Assembly (NCBI GenBank): GCA_022842595.1
Contig: JALHPF010000019.1
Coordinates: 1 to 64,000, forward strand
Length of the DNA: 64,000 bases
Direction: 5' to 3'
From: Rubrivivax sp.
GTDB lineage: Bacteria > Pseudomonadota > Gammaproteobacteria > Burkholderiales > Burkholderiaceae_C
Within the stretch, counting starts at the first letter, position 1, and each line of letters begins with the position of its first letter. Below are positions 26,929-36,460 of the stretch, one piece after another. A model generated the notes under the pieces. The model was not told where the DNA came from and ran no database searches. It saw only the letters and a list, made by a program, of their open reading frames with translations. The position numbers were made by a program, and so were the translations under genes.

Positions 26929-29225
26929 TGGGCGAGCAGCAGCCACCGCACGGCACTGCGCAGCCGCCGCCGGGTGGCGACGGCCCGAGCGCGGACCACG
27001 ACGCGCTGGCCCATGCCATCAGCTGGCTGACACGCCACCACGGCAAGGAACGCACGCCGCAGTCGCTGCTGGCCGGCCAGCCCTTGGCCGGGCCGCTGGG
27101 CCCCGACCAGGCGCTGCAGGCCTTGCGTTCTGCGGGCTACAGCGCCGGCCTGGTGCAGCGGCCGCTGGCGGCCCTGCATCACTTGCTGCTGCCCGCGGTG
27201 CTGCTGCTGAAGGAGGGTGACGCCTGCATCGTCGTGGCCCGCCACGCCGCCGACCCGCGCTGCTACGACATCGTCATGCCCGGCAGCGAGCACCATGCCT
27301 GCACCGCCACCGAAGACGAGCTCCAGCAGGAATACACCGGCTTCGCGCTGGTGGCCACGCCCATTGCCGCGCCTGCCGCCGGCCAGGGGCTGGGTCAGGA
27401 CGGCGCTGCCCTGCGCGACCCCGGCAGCCACTGGCTGTGGGGCACGCTGCGCCGCTTCGTGCCCTACTACCGCGGCGCGCTGCTGGCGGCACTGCTGTCG
27501 AACGTGCTGATGCTGGTGACGGGGCTGGCCACCTCGGTCATCTTCGACAAGGTCATTCCGCACCAGGCCTTCGTCACGCTGGCGGCACTGGCCACTGCCA
27601 GCGGCCTGGCCCTGGTGTTCGACCTGATTTCGCGCCAGCTGCGCGCCTACCTCATCGACATGGCCGGCCGCAAGGCCGACCTGATCGTCGGCGCCACCCT
27701 GTTCCGCCAGACCCTGGGCATCCGCATGGAAAGCCGGCCGGCATCCAGCGGCGCCTATGCCCACCACCTGGCGCAGGTGGAACAGGTGCGCGAATTCTTC
27801 GCTTCGGCCACGCTGGCGGCGCTGTCCGACCTGCCCTTCATCGTGCTCTTCGTGGCCATGACCTTCGTCATCGGCGGGCCGCTGGGCTGGGTGCTGGTGA
27901 TCGCGATTCCGCTGCTGCTGGGCATGTCGGTGCTGATCCAGGGCAGCCTGCGGCGGGCGATGAGCACCCACCAGGCCGAACAGGCCGACCTGCAGGGCGT
28001 GCTCGTCGAATCGGTCGACGGGCTCGAAGACATGAAGGCCGCCGGCGCGCAGGGCCGTTTCCTGCGCCGCTACGAGGAAGCCACCGCCGCCGCGGCCGCC
28101 GCCATGCTGCGTTCACGCCGCATCAGCGCCTGGACGCTGAACATCTCGGCCGTGTCGCAGCAGCTCATCACGATGGTGATGATGGTCATCGGCGTGTTCC
28201 TCATCGCCGACAAGACGCTCACCGGCGGCGCGCTGATCGGCGCCGTGATGTTCGCCACCCGCGCCGTGGCGCCGCTGTCCAGCGTGGTGCAGCTGGCCAC
28301 GCGCTACCAGGGCGCACGCGCCGCCATGCGCGCGCTTGACCACGTGATGCGCCAGCCGCTGGACCGCGAACCCGGCCGCACCTACGTGCCCAAGCGTGAA
28401 CTCAGCGGTGCACTCGGGCTCGTGGATGCCTCGTTTTCGTACCCCAGCCAGCCCATTGCCGGCAGCGGCGCGCAGGGCCCCACGCCCGGCGGCGGCCCGC
28501 GCGTGCTGAAAGGCGTGACGCTGCGCTTCGCCCCCGGTGAACGCGTGGCCATGCTCGGACGCATCGGCTCGGGCAAGAGCACCGTGCTGCGCCTGCTCGC
28601 GGGCCTCTACCTGCCCACCGAGGGCATGGTCGAGGCCGACGGCATGGACCTGCGCCAGATCGACCCCGCCGACTACCGCGCGCGCGTGGGCTTCGTCAGC
28701 CAGGACCCGCGCCTGTTCAGCGGCACGCTGCGCGACAACGTGCTGCTCGACCGCCCAGGCGCCGACGCCGGCCGCCTGGCCGAGGTGGCGCGCCTGACCG
28801 GCCTGGACCGCCTTGTCGCCAGCCACCCGCAGGGCTGGGAACTGCCGGTGGGCGAAGCCGGCACGCTGCTTTCCGGCGGCCAGCGCCAGCTGGTGGCGCT
28901 GGCGCGCTGCCTGGTGATGAAACCCCAGGTGCTGCTGATGGACGAACCCACCAGCAGCATGGACGCGCAGAGCGAAGTGGCCTTCCTGCGCCAGCTGAAG
29001 GCGGCCTGCGGCGGCTGCACCCTGATCATGGTGACGCACCGGCCGGCGGTGCTGGAACTGGTGGACCGCATCGTCGTCGTCGACGCCGGCAAGGTGGTGA
29101 TGGACGGGCCCAAGCCGCAGGTGCTGGCCGCGCTGTCCGGTGCGAAGCCGCCGGGTGCGGCCGCCAGCAGCAATGTGGTGCAGCACCCGGCCGCGCAGCC
29201 GCAGGAAAGGCAGGGCGCGCTGTGA
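26928..29225 (+). CDS. Type I secretion system ATPase/permease (LapB/HlyB-like)
   Basis: The protein has 765 residues. The N-terminal domain (about 1-150) resembles a C39-peptidase-like domain without visible catalytic Cys. Six membrane helices follow (about 170-440). The nucleotide-binding domain has Walker A GRIGSGKS (544-551), signature LSGGQRQ and Walker B VLLMDEPTSS. A non-catalytic C39 domain is typical of LapB/HlyB exporters of RTX-type adhesins. The ATG follows the OGT stop by overlap; its stop overlaps the adaptor start (GTGA). No outer-membrane TolC-like gene or RTX substrate is in the window. Confidence 0.93.
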   Translation: MGEQQPPHGTAQPPPGGDGPSADHDALAHAISWLTRHHGKERTPQSLLAGQPLAGPLGPDQALQALRSAGYSAGLVQRPLAALHHLLLPAVLLLKEGDACIVVARHAADPRCYDIVMPGSEHHACTATEDELQQEYTGFALVATPIAAPAAGQGLGQDGAALRDPGSHWLWGTLRRFVPYYRGALLAALLSNVLMLVTGLATSVIFDKVIPHQAFVTLAALATASGLALVFDLISRQLRAYLIDMAGRKADLIVGATLFRQTLGIRMESRPASSGAYAHHLAQVEQVREFFASATLAALSDLPFIVLFVAMTFVIGGPLGWVLVIAIPLLLGMSVLIQGSLRRAMSTHQAEQADLQGVLVESVDGLEDMKAAGAQGRFLRRYEEATAAAAAAMLRSRRISAWTLNISAVSQQLITMVMMVIGVFLIADKTLTGGALIGAVMFATRAVAPLSSVVQLATRYQGARAAMRALDHVMRQPLDREPGRTYVPKRELSGALGLVDASFSYPSQPIAGSGAQGPTPGGGPRVLKGVTLRFAPGERVAMLGRIGSGKSTVLRLLAGLYLPTEGMVEADGMDLRQIDPADYRARVGFVSQDPRLFSGTLRDNVLLDRPGADAGRLAEVARLTGLDRLVASHPQGWELPVGEAGTLLSGGQRQLVALARCLVMKPQVLLMDEPTSSMDAQSEVAFLRQLKAACGGCTLIMVTHRPAVLELVDRIVVVDAGKVVMDGPKPQVLAALSGAKPPGAAASSNVVQHPAAQPQERQGAL

Positions 29226-30454
29226 GCGTGTTCAAGCGGCGCCCGCGCCGGCCTGAACTGCAGAGCAGCGATGTCGCCTACGTCAGCGCCGTGGGCGGCG
29301 CGCAGGTGGTCGAGCCGGCCCCGGCGGCGATGTACGCGGTCTACCTGATGCTGCTGGTGCTGTGCCTGGCCGTGGGCTGGGCAGCCGTGGCGCAGGTGGA
29401 CATCGTCACCCGTGCCAACGGCCGCGTAGTGCCCGACGGTCGCGAGCAAGTCATTGCCAGCCTGGAAGGCGGCATCCTGCGCCAGGTGATGGTGCGCGAA
29501 GGCCAGCAGGTGGCCCCGGGCCAGCCGCTGGCGGTGCTGGACCCCACGCGCTTCGAAGCACAACAAGCCGAAGGCCAGGCCAAGCGCCTGGCGCTGAAGG
29601 CCGCGGTGGCGCGGCTGCAGGCAGAAGCCAGCGGCAGGCCGCTGCTGTTTCCGCCCGATGTCGTGCAGTCGAAGGCCATCGTGCAGGGCGAGACCGAAAG
29701 CTACGACGCACGCCAGCGCGGCGTCGATGAAGCCGTGTCCAGCACGCGCCGCAGCGTGGCCCTGCTGCAGCGTGAACTGGGCGTGGCCGAGGCGATGTCG
29801 GCCAAGGGCCTGATGAGCGAGGTCGAGGTGATGCGCCTGCGCCGCCAGGTCAACGACCTGAACCTGCAGGCGCAGGAACGCGTGAACCGTTTCCGCCAGG
29901 AAGCGTCGAGCGAAATGGTGAAGGTGCGCACCGAACTCGCGCTGCTGGAAGAACAGCTGGTGGTGCGCGACGACATGCTCAAGCGCACCACGCTCACCTC
30001 ACCGGTGCGGGGTGTCGTCAAGCAGATCCGCAGCAACACCATCGGCGGCGTCGTGGCACCCGGGGCGCCGGTGATGGAAATCCTGCCGCTGGGCCCGCGT
30101 GTGCTGGTGGAAGCGCGCGTGAAGCCGGCCGACATCGGCTTCGTGCGGGTGGGGCAGAAGGTCGAGATCAAGCTGTCGGCCTACGAATACACCGTCTACG
30201 GCGGCCTGAAGGGCACGGTCTACTCGATCAGCCCCGACGCGCTGGGCGACCCCGACCGTGCCTCGACCGCCGAGGGCACCTACTACCGCGCGCTGGTGCA
30301 TGCCGACGGCTCGACGCTGAAGGGCGGCGGCAAGGAGCTGCCCGTGCTGCCTGGCATGACGGGGCAGGTGGAGATCCGCACCGGTCAGCGTTCGGTGCTG
30401 GGTTTTGTGCTGCGGCCGATGCTGAAGAGCCAGGAAGCGTTTCAGGAGCGGTGA
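29222..30454 (+). CDS. Type I secretion membrane fusion protein (HlyD/LapC family)
   Basis: The protein has 410 residues. One N-terminal helix (about 37-60) is followed by a lipoyl-like half motif (GGILRQVMVREGQQVAPGQP), a long coiled coil (about 125-240), the second lipoyl half (TTLTSPVRGVVKQI) and a beta-barrel end. It bridges the ATPase to an outer-membrane channel. The GTG start overlaps the ATPase stop. Confidence 0.94.
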   Translation: MSVFKRRPRRPELQSSDVAYVSAVGGAQVVEPAPAAMYAVYLMLLVLCLAVGWAAVAQVDIVTRANGRVVPDGREQVIASLEGGILRQVMVREGQQVAPGQPLAVLDPTRFEAQQAEGQAKRLALKAAVARLQAEASGRPLLFPPDVVQSKAIVQGETESYDARQRGVDEAVSSTRRSVALLQRELGVAEAMSAKGLMSEVEVMRLRRQVNDLNLQAQERVNRFRQEASSEMVKVRTELALLEEQLVVRDDMLKRTTLTSPVRGVVKQIRSNTIGGVVAPGAPVMEILPLGPRVLVEARVKPADIGFVRVGQKVEIKLSAYEYTVYGGLKGTVYSISPDALGDPDRASTAEGTYYRALVHADGSTLKGGGKELPVLPGMTGQVEIRTGQRSVLGFVLRPMLKSQEAFQER

Positions 30455-30469
30455 GGCGTGGATGAGGGG

Positions 30470-30493
30470 GCGTTGCGCGGGCGCAGCGCTTTC
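30470..30493 (+). terminator. Possible terminator after the secretion operon
   Basis: GCGTTGCGC (30470-30478) pairs with GCGCAGCGC (30481-30489) with one G-T pair and a very short GG loop, followed by TTT. The short T run makes it a moderate candidate. Confidence 0.45.
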
Positions 30494-30666
30494 CTCAAAT
30501 TTGCCGATTCGATGAGTCCTGTGGGTCCCCTGAATTGCGGGGTCCGCTCACTTGAATGCCCCAGAACTTGTAACAGTGGGACGCTCCCGACTTGAAACTA
30601 GTTACATTGATTTTGGAGTCACAGAATCAATCCAGACAGTTCAAGTCTGAGTTCAGGAGGAACTCG

Positions 30667-31467
30667 ATGAACGACATCACATGGGCGGCGCTGGCGGCCG
30701 CGGGTTTGCTCGCGGTGGTGCCCCAGGCCCAGGCGACGGTCACGACCAGTGCGACGTTGACGAATTTCCAGTATCAGTTGTTCGATCTGGACCCGGGTGA
30801 CGGAATTCCGGCGAGCGTCAGCTTCGATTCGGGTGCCTTCGTGCAAGCTCAGGCCCGAGACATCGCCATCCCGGGTTCCAGCCAATTCCAGTCTGCGTCC
30901 GGAGCGTTCGGTGAAGCGCTGTCCGTGTCGGCCCTGCAAGGACTCAGCAACTCGCAGGCGCAGACCTTTGCGGGCAATCCCACGAGCGCAGGCGCCGGGC
31001 CTGGCGGATTTGCCAGCGCAAGCACCGCGGGAGCAGGCAACGATGCGTACGCTTCGGGGACCCTCTTGAACTCTGGGTTCACGTTGAGTCCGCGGACGTT
31101 GCTGGTTTTCACTGCGAGCGTGGGCAACCTCAGTGTGAACACGTCGGTTCTCGGCGAATATTCGTATGCGTCGGTCAGCCTGGGCATCTATGACAGCAGC
31201 AACGGCCCCACCTCACAGCAGTCGTATGGACAGGCCTATGCTTCCATACAATCGGATGGGTCGACTTACAGCAGCCTCCCCGGGTCGATAACGGCGTCGT
31301 TCACCAATTTGTCCGGCCTGTCGGTCTCCGGTTTCGCGTATGCCCAAGCCTACGCCTACGCCAGCACGACGGCGGTGCCTGAACCGCAGACCTACGGGCT
31401 GATGTTGCTGGGCTTGATGGCCCTGGCCCCTGCGATCCGGCGCCGGCGGCAGGGCCTAGGCGACTGA
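30667..31467 (+). CDS. PEP-CTERM sorting-domain protein, unknown body
   Basis: The protein has 266 residues with a signal peptide cleaved near AQA (about residue 22). The body is Ser/Ala/Gly-rich with no recognised domain and many Tyr-Ala repeats (YAQAYAYAS). The PEP-CTERM end is VPEP, a hydrophobic helix and RRRR. AGGAGGA lies six bases before the ATG. Codon use is visibly less G/C-biased than in the flanking operons. Gly/Ala/Ser richness suits a matrix protein, possibly one glycosylated by the neighbouring OGT-like enzymes. A TGTAAC/GTTACA dyad (30569-30574, 30601-30606) lies in the AT-richer leader. Confidence 0.85.
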   Translation: MNDITWAALAAAGLLAVVPQAQATVTTSATLTNFQYQLFDLDPGDGIPASVSFDSGAFVQAQARDIAIPGSSQFQSASGAFGEALSVSALQGLSNSQAQTFAGNPTSAGAGPGGFASASTAGAGNDAYASGTLLNSGFTLSPRTLLVFTASVGNLSVNTSVLGEYSYASVSLGIYDSSNGPTSQQSYGQAYASIQSDGSTYSSLPGSITASFTNLSGLSVSGFAYAQAYAYASTTAVPEPQTYGLMLLGLMALAPAIRRRRQGLGD

Positions 31468-31484
31468 CGACCCCGGACTCGCAC

Positions 31485-33554
31485 GTGGCTCGTGGGCCGG
31501 CAGGGGCGCGGCATTCAGGGCCAACCAGCGATTCGCTGGCGCCCCACGAACAGCCCGCACTTGCCCAGTGCCTACGGGGCAATCGCTTGGCCGACGCCGG
31601 CCGCTTGGCCGACGCTGCCGATAGCTATCGCCGCGCCCTTCAGCTTCATCCGCGCTACACCGCGGCCCATGTCCAGCTGGGCCAGGTGCAGCAGGCGCTG
31701 GGTCAATCTCAAGACGCCGCGCGCAGCTACCAGCGGGCGCTGGAGATTCAGCCCGACCTGGCCCCAGCCCATCTCGGCCTGGGCAATGTTCTCAAGTCAC
31801 TGGGCCGGAACGACGAGGCGCTGGACTGCTATCGGCGCGCCTTGGCCATCGACCCCGACTTGAGCATGGCCTGGAACAACCTGGGCGCCATCTTCAACGA
31901 TCTGGGCATGCCTGCCAGGGCGCTGGCCTGCTGCCGGCAGGCGCTGCAGCTCGAGCCCGCACTGGCCCAGGTCCACTACAACCTGGCCAATGCCCAGCGA
32001 GACCTGAACCAGCCCGACGAGGCGGTGGCGGCTTACCGGCAAGCACTGGCGTTGCAGCCGCAGTTCGCAGACGCCTGGCTCAACCTGGGTAGCACGCTGG
32101 CCACGCAGGGGCAGAGTGACGTGGCGCAGCAGTGTCTGCGTGAGGCGCTGACGCTGGCACCCCGCGACGCCCGCGTTCACGTGAACCTGGCCAATGCGTT
32201 GAAGGACCTGGGCCACTTCGACGAGGCCATGCTTGCCTACCGCCGGGCCCTGGAACTTCGGCCGGACTATGCCGAAGCGCGCAGCAACCTGTTGTTCTGC
32301 CTGAGCCACGGTTCGGGCGTCGATGCCCCGCAGTGGTCGGCCGAACACCGCGCCTTCGGCGCACACCACGACGGCCTGGCGCTACAGCACGAGGCCACCC
32401 AGTCCAACGCGAAGGACCCCGAACGCCGGCTCAACATCGGCTTCGTCTCGGCGGACCTGCGCAGCCATGCCGTGGCCAGCTTCCTCGAGCCCTTGCTCGA
32501 GTGCCTTTGCCAGTCGACGCGTCTCACGCTTCACGCGTACTCGAACCATCCGCTGGAGGACGACACCACGCTGCGCCTGAAGCGCTCTTTTGCACACTGG
32601 AACAGGGTCGTCGGCATCAGCGATGCGCAGCTGGCCGAGCGGGTCCGCAACGACGGCATCGACATTCTCGTGGACCTGTCGGGCCACACCGGCGGAAACC
32701 GCCTGCTCACCTTCGCACGCCGGGCAGCACCGGTGCAAGTCAGCTGGCTGGGCTATCCAGGCACGACCGGGCTGGCGGCGATGGATTACTACCTGGCGGA
32801 TCGGGTGCTGGTGCCCGACGACGATGCCAGGGCGCTGTTCACCGAAGAGATCGTCTATCTGCCGGCGATCGCGCCCTATCTGCCGCCGAGCCAGGCGCCC
32901 GACGTGAACCCGCTGCCGGCGCTGCGCCATGGCCACATCACGTTCGGCAGCTTCAACCGGATGAGCAAGCTTTCCTTGTCGGTCGTCGCGGTCTGGTCGA
33001 TGCTGCTGCGCGAAGTGCCTAGCGCCAGGATGGGGCTGGCTGGCCTGCCACCCACGGCGCAGGATCGCGTGACGGGCTGGTTCGAAGAACATGGCGTGGA
33101 CCGGTACCGGCTGCGGTTCTTCCCCCGGTGTGGCATGGCCGAGTACCTGGCGATCCACCATGAGGTGGACATCTGCCTGGACACCTTCCCGTACAACGGC
33201 GGCACCACCACCAGCCATGCGCTGTGGATGGGCGTGCCCACCCTGACGCTGGCTGGCTCGTCGCCGCAGGCCCGTGTAGGCGCGGCGATCCTGAATCTGC
33301 TCGGCCTGCGGGCCTTCGTCGCGGCCTCGCCCCGCGAATTCGTCGAAAGGGGTACCAGCGCCGTCGCCGACCTGAACGCGCTGGCGCAACTGCGCGCCGG
33401 CCTGCGCAGCCGTCTCCAGGGCTGCCCCGCCACCCAGCCCGCGCTGATCGGCGATGCGCTGGAACGGGCCTTCCGCCTGATGTGGCAGCGCTGGTGCGAA
33501 GGCCTGCCGCCGGCCCCGCTGGACGTGGGTGCCGCGCCGGCAACGGTGCCTTGA
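31485..33554 (+). CDS. TPR plus SPINDLY/OGT-type protein glycosyltransferase (GT41)
   Basis: The protein has 689 residues. About eight tandem TPRs (about 25-290, recurring AxxLGxxLxxxGxxxEAxxxYRRAL pattern) precede the GT41 catalytic part: LNIGFVSADLRSHAVASF, IDILVDLSGHTGGNRLL, ITFGSFNRMSKLS and LDTFPYNGGTTTSHALWMG. The full TPR array distinguishes it from the short-TPR paralog at 25093. The GTG at 31485 is the only start before the first TPR, 17 bp after the PEP-CTERM gene, so the two are likely co-transcribed. Confidence 0.9.
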   Translation: MARGPAGARHSGPTSDSLAPHEQPALAQCLRGNRLADAGRLADAADSYRRALQLHPRYTAAHVQLGQVQQALGQSQDAARSYQRALEIQPDLAPAHLGLGNVLKSLGRNDEALDCYRRALAIDPDLSMAWNNLGAIFNDLGMPARALACCRQALQLEPALAQVHYNLANAQRDLNQPDEAVAAYRQALALQPQFADAWLNLGSTLATQGQSDVAQQCLREALTLAPRDARVHVNLANALKDLGHFDEAMLAYRRALELRPDYAEARSNLLFCLSHGSGVDAPQWSAEHRAFGAHHDGLALQHEATQSNAKDPERRLNIGFVSADLRSHAVASFLEPLLECLCQSTRLTLHAYSNHPLEDDTTLRLKRSFAHWNRVVGISDAQLAERVRNDGIDILVDLSGHTGGNRLLTFARRAAPVQVSWLGYPGTTGLAAMDYYLADRVLVPDDDARALFTEEIVYLPAIAPYLPPSQAPDVNPLPALRHGHITFGSFNRMSKLSLSVVAVWSMLLREVPSARMGLAGLPPTAQDRVTGWFEEHGVDRYRLRFFPRCGMAEYLAIHHEVDICLDTFPYNGGTTTSHALWMGVPTLTLAGSSPQARVGAAILNLLGLRAFVAASPREFVERGTSAVADLNALAQLRAGLRSRLQGCPATQPALIGDALERAFRLMWQRWCEGLPPAPLDVGAAPATVP

Positions 33555-33577
33555 ACAGGATCCCGGCACCGTAGGCC

Positions 33578-34705
33578 ATGAACCCCGACGAAGGCGCGCC
33601 AGAGCAAGGCCCCAATCCTGCACCGATCCCGGTCACGCGCCCGTCGCTACCGCCGCTGGAAGCTTTCATCCCGTACCTGCAGAGCATCTGGGACAACCGG
33701 CAGCTGACGAACGGCGGCCCCTTCAGCGTTCAGCTCGAGCAGGCCTTGTGTCGCCATCTTGGCGTCGCGCATGTCAGTCTGTTTGCCAGCGGCACCACGG
33801 CGCTGATGGTGGCGCTGCAGAGCCTGGACCTCAGCGGCGAAGTCGTCACGACGCCGTACTCCTTCGTTGCCAGTGCCCATGCCCTGCTGTGGTGCGGTCT
33901 GCGCCCGGTGTTCACTGACATCGACCCCTTGACCTTCAATCTCGACCCGGCCCGCATCGAAGGCGCGATCACGCCGAACACGACGGCCATCATGCCGGTC
34001 CATTGCTATGGTCACCCTTGCGATGTCGATGCCATCGCCGACATCGCGCGTCGGCACCGACTGCTGGTGATCTACGACTCGGCCCATGCCTTTGGCGTGT
34101 GCCACCAGGGCGGCAGCGTGCTGAACCACGGCGACCTGTCGGTGCTGAGCTTTCACGCCACGAAGGTGTTCAGCACTTTCGAGGGCGGTGCCATCGTCTG
34201 CCACGACCTGAAGACCAAGCGGCGCATCGACGCCTTGCGCAACTTCGGCATCGTGGACGAGCTCACCCTCGAAGGGCCGGGCCTGAACGGCAAGCTCAAC
34301 GAAGTCGGCGCGGCTTTCGGCCTGCTTCAGCTGAAGCAGGTCGACGCTGCCATCCAGCGCAACCGGGTCATCGACGCGCGTTATCGGGCGGGTTTGGGCG
34401 GGGTGCCTGGCCTGCGATGCCCGCCAGCTACCGAAGGCGGCAACCACGCGTACTTCGCCCTGCGGGTGGGTCCTGAATACCCTGAAAGCCGTGACCATCT
34501 GCATGGCCGGCTGCACCGTCACGGTATCCTGGCCCGTCGGTACTTCCACCCACTCTTGCCTGACTTCCCCCTGTACGCCAAAGCGGTGAGCGGCCCGCTC
34601 GACGCCGCCCGACAGGCGGCAGACCGCGTCCTTTGCCTGCCGATTTACCCCGATCTGCCGTTGGTGGACGTAGACCGGATCATCGAGTTGATCGTCGATC
34701 CCTGA
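33578..34705 (+). CDS. DegT/DnrJ/EryC1 family sugar aminotransferase
   Basis: The protein has 375 residues. It is a PLP-dependent enzyme of nucleotide-sugar biosynthesis that converts a keto-sugar to an amino-sugar. Visible features are the cofactor loop LFASGTTALMVAL, the Asp in VIYDSAHAFG and the PLP Lys near residue 196 (SFHATKVFSTFEGG). It lies 23 bp after the GT41 gene and before a NeuD-like acyltransferase, the usual order for making an N-acylated amino sugar. Confidence 0.92.
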   Translation: MNPDEGAPEQGPNPAPIPVTRPSLPPLEAFIPYLQSIWDNRQLTNGGPFSVQLEQALCRHLGVAHVSLFASGTTALMVALQSLDLSGEVVTTPYSFVASAHALLWCGLRPVFTDIDPLTFNLDPARIEGAITPNTTAIMPVHCYGHPCDVDAIADIARRHRLLVIYDSAHAFGVCHQGGSVLNHGDLSVLSFHATKVFSTFEGGAIVCHDLKTKRRIDALRNFGIVDELTLEGPGLNGKLNEVGAAFGLLQLKQVDAAIQRNRVIDARYRAGLGGVPGLRCPPATEGGNHAYFALRVGPEYPESRDHLHGRLHRHGILARRYFHPLLPDFPLYAKAVSGPLDAARQAADRVLCLPIYPDLPLVDVDRIIELIVDP

Positions 34706-34767
34706 ATGTGCGCCCCGTGGCGCCGCTGTGCTGGCCGCTGGGAATGTCTTGTCGATCTGGAGCCATC

Positions 34768-35403
34768 GTGGAAAAGGTTCTGTTGTTGGGCGCAGGCGCT
34801 CTCGCCGCTGACCTGATCGATCTGTTTGGTGCTGCCGCCTTTGTCGGTGCCTATGTCGATCCGGCCTTCCAGCGGGCCACTCACGTCGACGGTGTGACGA
34901 TTCAATCGGATTGGGCCAGTGCGGTTTCTGCGGCCAGCCACTACGTCCTGGCGTCGTCGTCGATCGAACATCGGGCCCGTGCGAGCGCGCAGGCGGAAAG
35001 GGCTGGCCTTCACCCCGCGTCGCCGATGGTCAGCCCGACCTCACGCTTGGCCAGGACGGCAAAGCTGGCCCCTGGCGGCGTGGTCGGGCACTTCTGCGCG
35101 GTCGGCCCCGCGACAAGCGTCGGCATGCACGGCTTGTTGATGCACGGTGTGGTGCTCGGCCACGACGCCGTGCTGGGTGACAACGTGGTCGTATGTGCCG
35201 GCGCGGCGATCGCCGGCTACGTGAAGATCGGGTCCGGAAGCTTCATCGGCACCTTGGCGGTCCTGGCGCCGAACATCGAGCTCGGCCGGGACTGCGTTGT
35301 CGGGGCTGGCGCGGCCTGCCTGCGCAGCGCACCACACCGCAGCCTGCTGGTCGGCAACCCGGCCCGTCGCCTGCCGGTGGGCGGCGCGCCGGACGCTGGC
35401 TGA
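34768..35403 (+). CDS. NeuD/PglD-like sugar O/N-acyltransferase
   Basis: The protein has 211 residues. A short Rossmann-like N-terminal part (VLLLGAGALAADLIDLFGAA) is followed by left-handed beta-helix hexapeptide repeats (about 95-190: GHFCAVGPATSVG, GDNVVVCAGAAIAGYVKIG). These are the marks of NeuD/PglD acyltransferases, which acylate amino sugars. The GTG at 34768 was chosen because GGAG lies five bases upstream and the Rossmann strand begins immediately. An ATG at 34744 is possible. It likely acts on the product of the DegT enzyme. Confidence 0.88.
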   Translation: MEKVLLLGAGALAADLIDLFGAAAFVGAYVDPAFQRATHVDGVTIQSDWASAVSAASHYVLASSSIEHRARASAQAERAGLHPASPMVSPTSRLARTAKLAPGGVVGHFCAVGPATSVGMHGLLMHGVVLGHDAVLGDNVVVCAGAAIAGYVKIGSGSFIGTLAVLAPNIELGRDCVVGAGAACLRSAPHRSLLVGNPARRLPVGGAPDAG

Positions 35404-35629
35404 GACAGCGGCTGCTGCGCGCACGCGCTGCGCAGGTGGTTGCTGCCGGCCTCTCAGCACGGAGGCCTGGCCGTCGAACCGGCTTGCCGGCGCCCGTCTG
35501 GTAGGCCCGGCAGGTGCTTGGCGCCAGCAACAAGGCTCGCAAGTGCCGCCAGTTCAGCCGATCCGCCCGCCCGGCCACCAGATAAGCTCCCGATTGGGTG
35601 TCTTTCCCCGCCTTTTCGGAGTGTCTGTC

Positions 35630-36436
35630 TTGAACATCCTGACGAGAAACAACGTGAACATCCTGGGCGACTCGGGCCCGGTGCTGCTGTATGCACACGG
35701 CTTTGGCTGCAACCTGACCATGTGGAACCGAGTCGTCCCGGCGTTTGCCAGCAGCCATCGGCAGGTCCTGTTCGACTATGTCGGCAGCGGGCGCTCCGAT
35801 GTCACTGCGTTTTCGCCCGAGCGTTATTCCAGCCTGCAGGGTTATGCGCAGGACGTCATCGACGTCATCGAAGCGCTCGAGCTCGATGCCCCGGTCACCT
35901 TTGTCGGCCATTCGGTCAGCGCCAGCATCGGCCTGCTGGCGGCCATTGCCAGGCCCGAGCTCTTCGACCGCCTGGTCCTGCTCGGGCCTTCACCCTGTTT
36001 CCTTAACCACCCGCCGGACTACGAGGGCGGGTTCGAGCGGGCCGACCTCGAAGGCCTGCTCGAGCTGATGGACCAGAACTACATGGGCTGGGCCCAGTAC
36101 CTGGCACCCGTGGTGGCGGGTGCGGCGGGGGGTGGCCAGGTCAGCGGCGAACTGGCCGACAGCTTCTGCTCGACCGACCCGATCGTGCAGCGCGTGTTCG
36201 CCCGCGCCACCTTCTTCGCCGACAACCGGGCCGATCTGGCCAAGGTCTCGCATCCCTGCCTGGTGTTGCAACATCGCCATGATGCGCTGGCGCCGATGGC
36301 GGTGGGCGAATTCGTCCATCGGCAACTGCAGCGCAGCACGCTGCAAGTTCTGGACGTGGCCGGCCACTGCGCCCACATGAGCGACCCTGAACTCGTCGTC
36401 GCGGCCATGCGGCCCTACCTCGGCCTGCCGGACTGA
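35630..36436 (+). CDS. RsbQ-like alpha/beta hydrolase (KAI2/D14 relative)
   Basis: The protein has 268 residues and matches Bacillus RsbQ along its whole length (FDYVGSGRSD, GYAQDVIDVIEALEL, GPSPCFLNHPPDYEGGFE). With a TTG start at 35630 the catalytic triad is S95, D218 and H246, each exactly one residue before RsbQ Ser96, Asp219 and His247. GGAG lies eight bases upstream. A GTG at 35621 is an alternative. RsbQ works with a PAS-domain phosphatase in energy-stress signalling; here the next gene, 24 bp on, is a PAS histidine kinase. The hydrolase may make or bind a small ligand for that PAS protein. Confidence 0.92.
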   Translation: MNILTRNNVNILGDSGPVLLYAHGFGCNLTMWNRVVPAFASSHRQVLFDYVGSGRSDVTAFSPERYSSLQGYAQDVIDVIEALELDAPVTFVGHSVSASIGLLAAIARPELFDRLVLLGPSPCFLNHPPDYEGGFERADLEGLLELMDQNYMGWAQYLAPVVAGAAGGGQVSGELADSFCSTDPIVQRVFARATFFADNRADLAKVSHPCLVLQHRHDALAPMAVGEFVHRQLQRSTLQVLDVAGHCAHMSDPELVVAAMRPYLGLPD

Positions 36437-36460
36437 GATCGCCCCGGCTCATTGCCTGCG

